Translations under genes and position numbers: made by a program | The notes under the pieces: generated by a model | The model's database searches: none | What the model was told of the DNA's origin: nothing | What the model saw: only the letters and a program-made list of their open reading frames with translations | NCBI GenBank assembly: GCA_018396615.1 | Contig: JAGTQT010000082.1 | Location: 1 to 6,006 of the forward strand | Direction: 5' to 3' | Length of the DNA stretch: 6,006 nt | Origin: Candidatus Bathyarchaeota archaeon | GTDB taxonomy: Archaea > Thermoproteota > Bathyarchaeia > Bathyarchaeales > Bathycorpusculaceae | Shown: piece by piece, positions 5,824 to 6,006 of the stretch | Position numbering within the stretch: the first letter of the stretch is position 1 | How the letters are laid out: each line of letters starts with the position of its first letter

Positions 5824-6006
5824 GTGAAGTTTGAGCTTACAGAAGAGCAATGCGGAATCTTGAACGCAGTAAGAGAGTTCTGTGCAAAAGAGTTCAAGCC
5901 CGAGCTTGCCTTGGAACTTGACAAGAAGGAAGAATACCCGCTTGAACTCTACCGGAAGGCGGCGAAGCTTGGCTTCACAAGTTTGAGCTTTCCAGAAGAA
6001 TACGGC
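5824..6006 (+). CDS. Acyl-CoA dehydrogenase, N-terminal part (3' truncated by window edge)
   Basis: Sixty-one residues are visible, from a GTG start that follows the preceding TAG stop with no gap. They match the helical N-terminal domain of acyl-CoA dehydrogenases. By ungapped hand alignment, 39 of 61 positions are identical to the enzyme encoded at 954-2108, including REF, KEF, PELALE and KLGFTS/QLGFTS equivalents. The two genes also share the 15-base string at 1032-1046 and 5902-5916. The high identity and identical start context make this a paralogue, probably with a different substrate range and using the same ETF. The FAD-binding and catalytic regions lie beyond the window, so whether the enzyme is complete and active cannot be judged. 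The abutting genes indicate a dehydrogenase operon. The start is supported by the paralogue, whose Met aligns exactly. Confidence 0.92.
   Translation, partial: MKFELTEEQCGILNAVREFCAKEFKPELALELDKKEEYPLELYRKAAKLGFTSLSFPEEYG

Overview
This window looks like a chromosomal segment of an uncultivated archaeon. Three things point that way: start regions with TATA-box-like elements, gene ends followed by T-tracts rather than strong hairpins, and Shine-Dalgarno motifs mixed with GTG (and possibly TTG) starts. A Bathyarchaeia-like or other Thermoproteota lineage that carries fatty-acid-oxidation genes is my best guess, but this is inference. The sequence alone does not fix the phylum, and a bacterium is not strictly excluded. 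All recognised genes are on the + strand.

Layout. Bases 1-928 hold the 3' part of the electron-transfer flavoprotein alpha subunit gene (etfA), cut at its 5' end by the window edge. Bases 954-2108 encode a complete acyl-CoA dehydrogenase 25 nt downstream, so the two are probably co-transcribed. After a T-tract and a putative promoter come two genes of unknown family, 2206-3207 and 3225-4400, separated by 17 nt. Both products carry N-terminal export signals and many N-X-S/T sequons. The first also has a tight glycine-rich hydrophobic hairpin followed by a tryptophan-rich tail. The second is a classical type I membrane protein with one C-terminal anchor and a basic cytoplasmic tail. A 238-nt gene-free stretch (4401-4638) carries hairpins, T-tracts and a TATA-like element. 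Bases 4639-5823 encode a 3-hydroxyacyl-CoA dehydrogenase with two copies of the C-terminal domain. A second acyl-CoA dehydrogenase starts with GTG at 5824, immediately after that gene's stop, and runs off the 3' edge.

How the genes work together. The flanks make up part of a beta-oxidation-type module. Acyl-CoA dehydrogenases oxidise acyl-CoA to enoyl-CoA and pass electrons to ETF, and the 3-hydroxyacyl-CoA dehydrogenase performs the later NAD-dependent oxidation. Enoyl-CoA hydratase, thiolase and ETF beta are not in the window. The two middle genes have no evident metabolic link. They are visibly more AT-rich than the flanks (hand-counted 60-base samples: 33-35% GC in the middle pair against 47-63% in the flanks) and encode a putative cell-surface pair. 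This two-gene insertion is the part of the window most likely to hold something undescribed.
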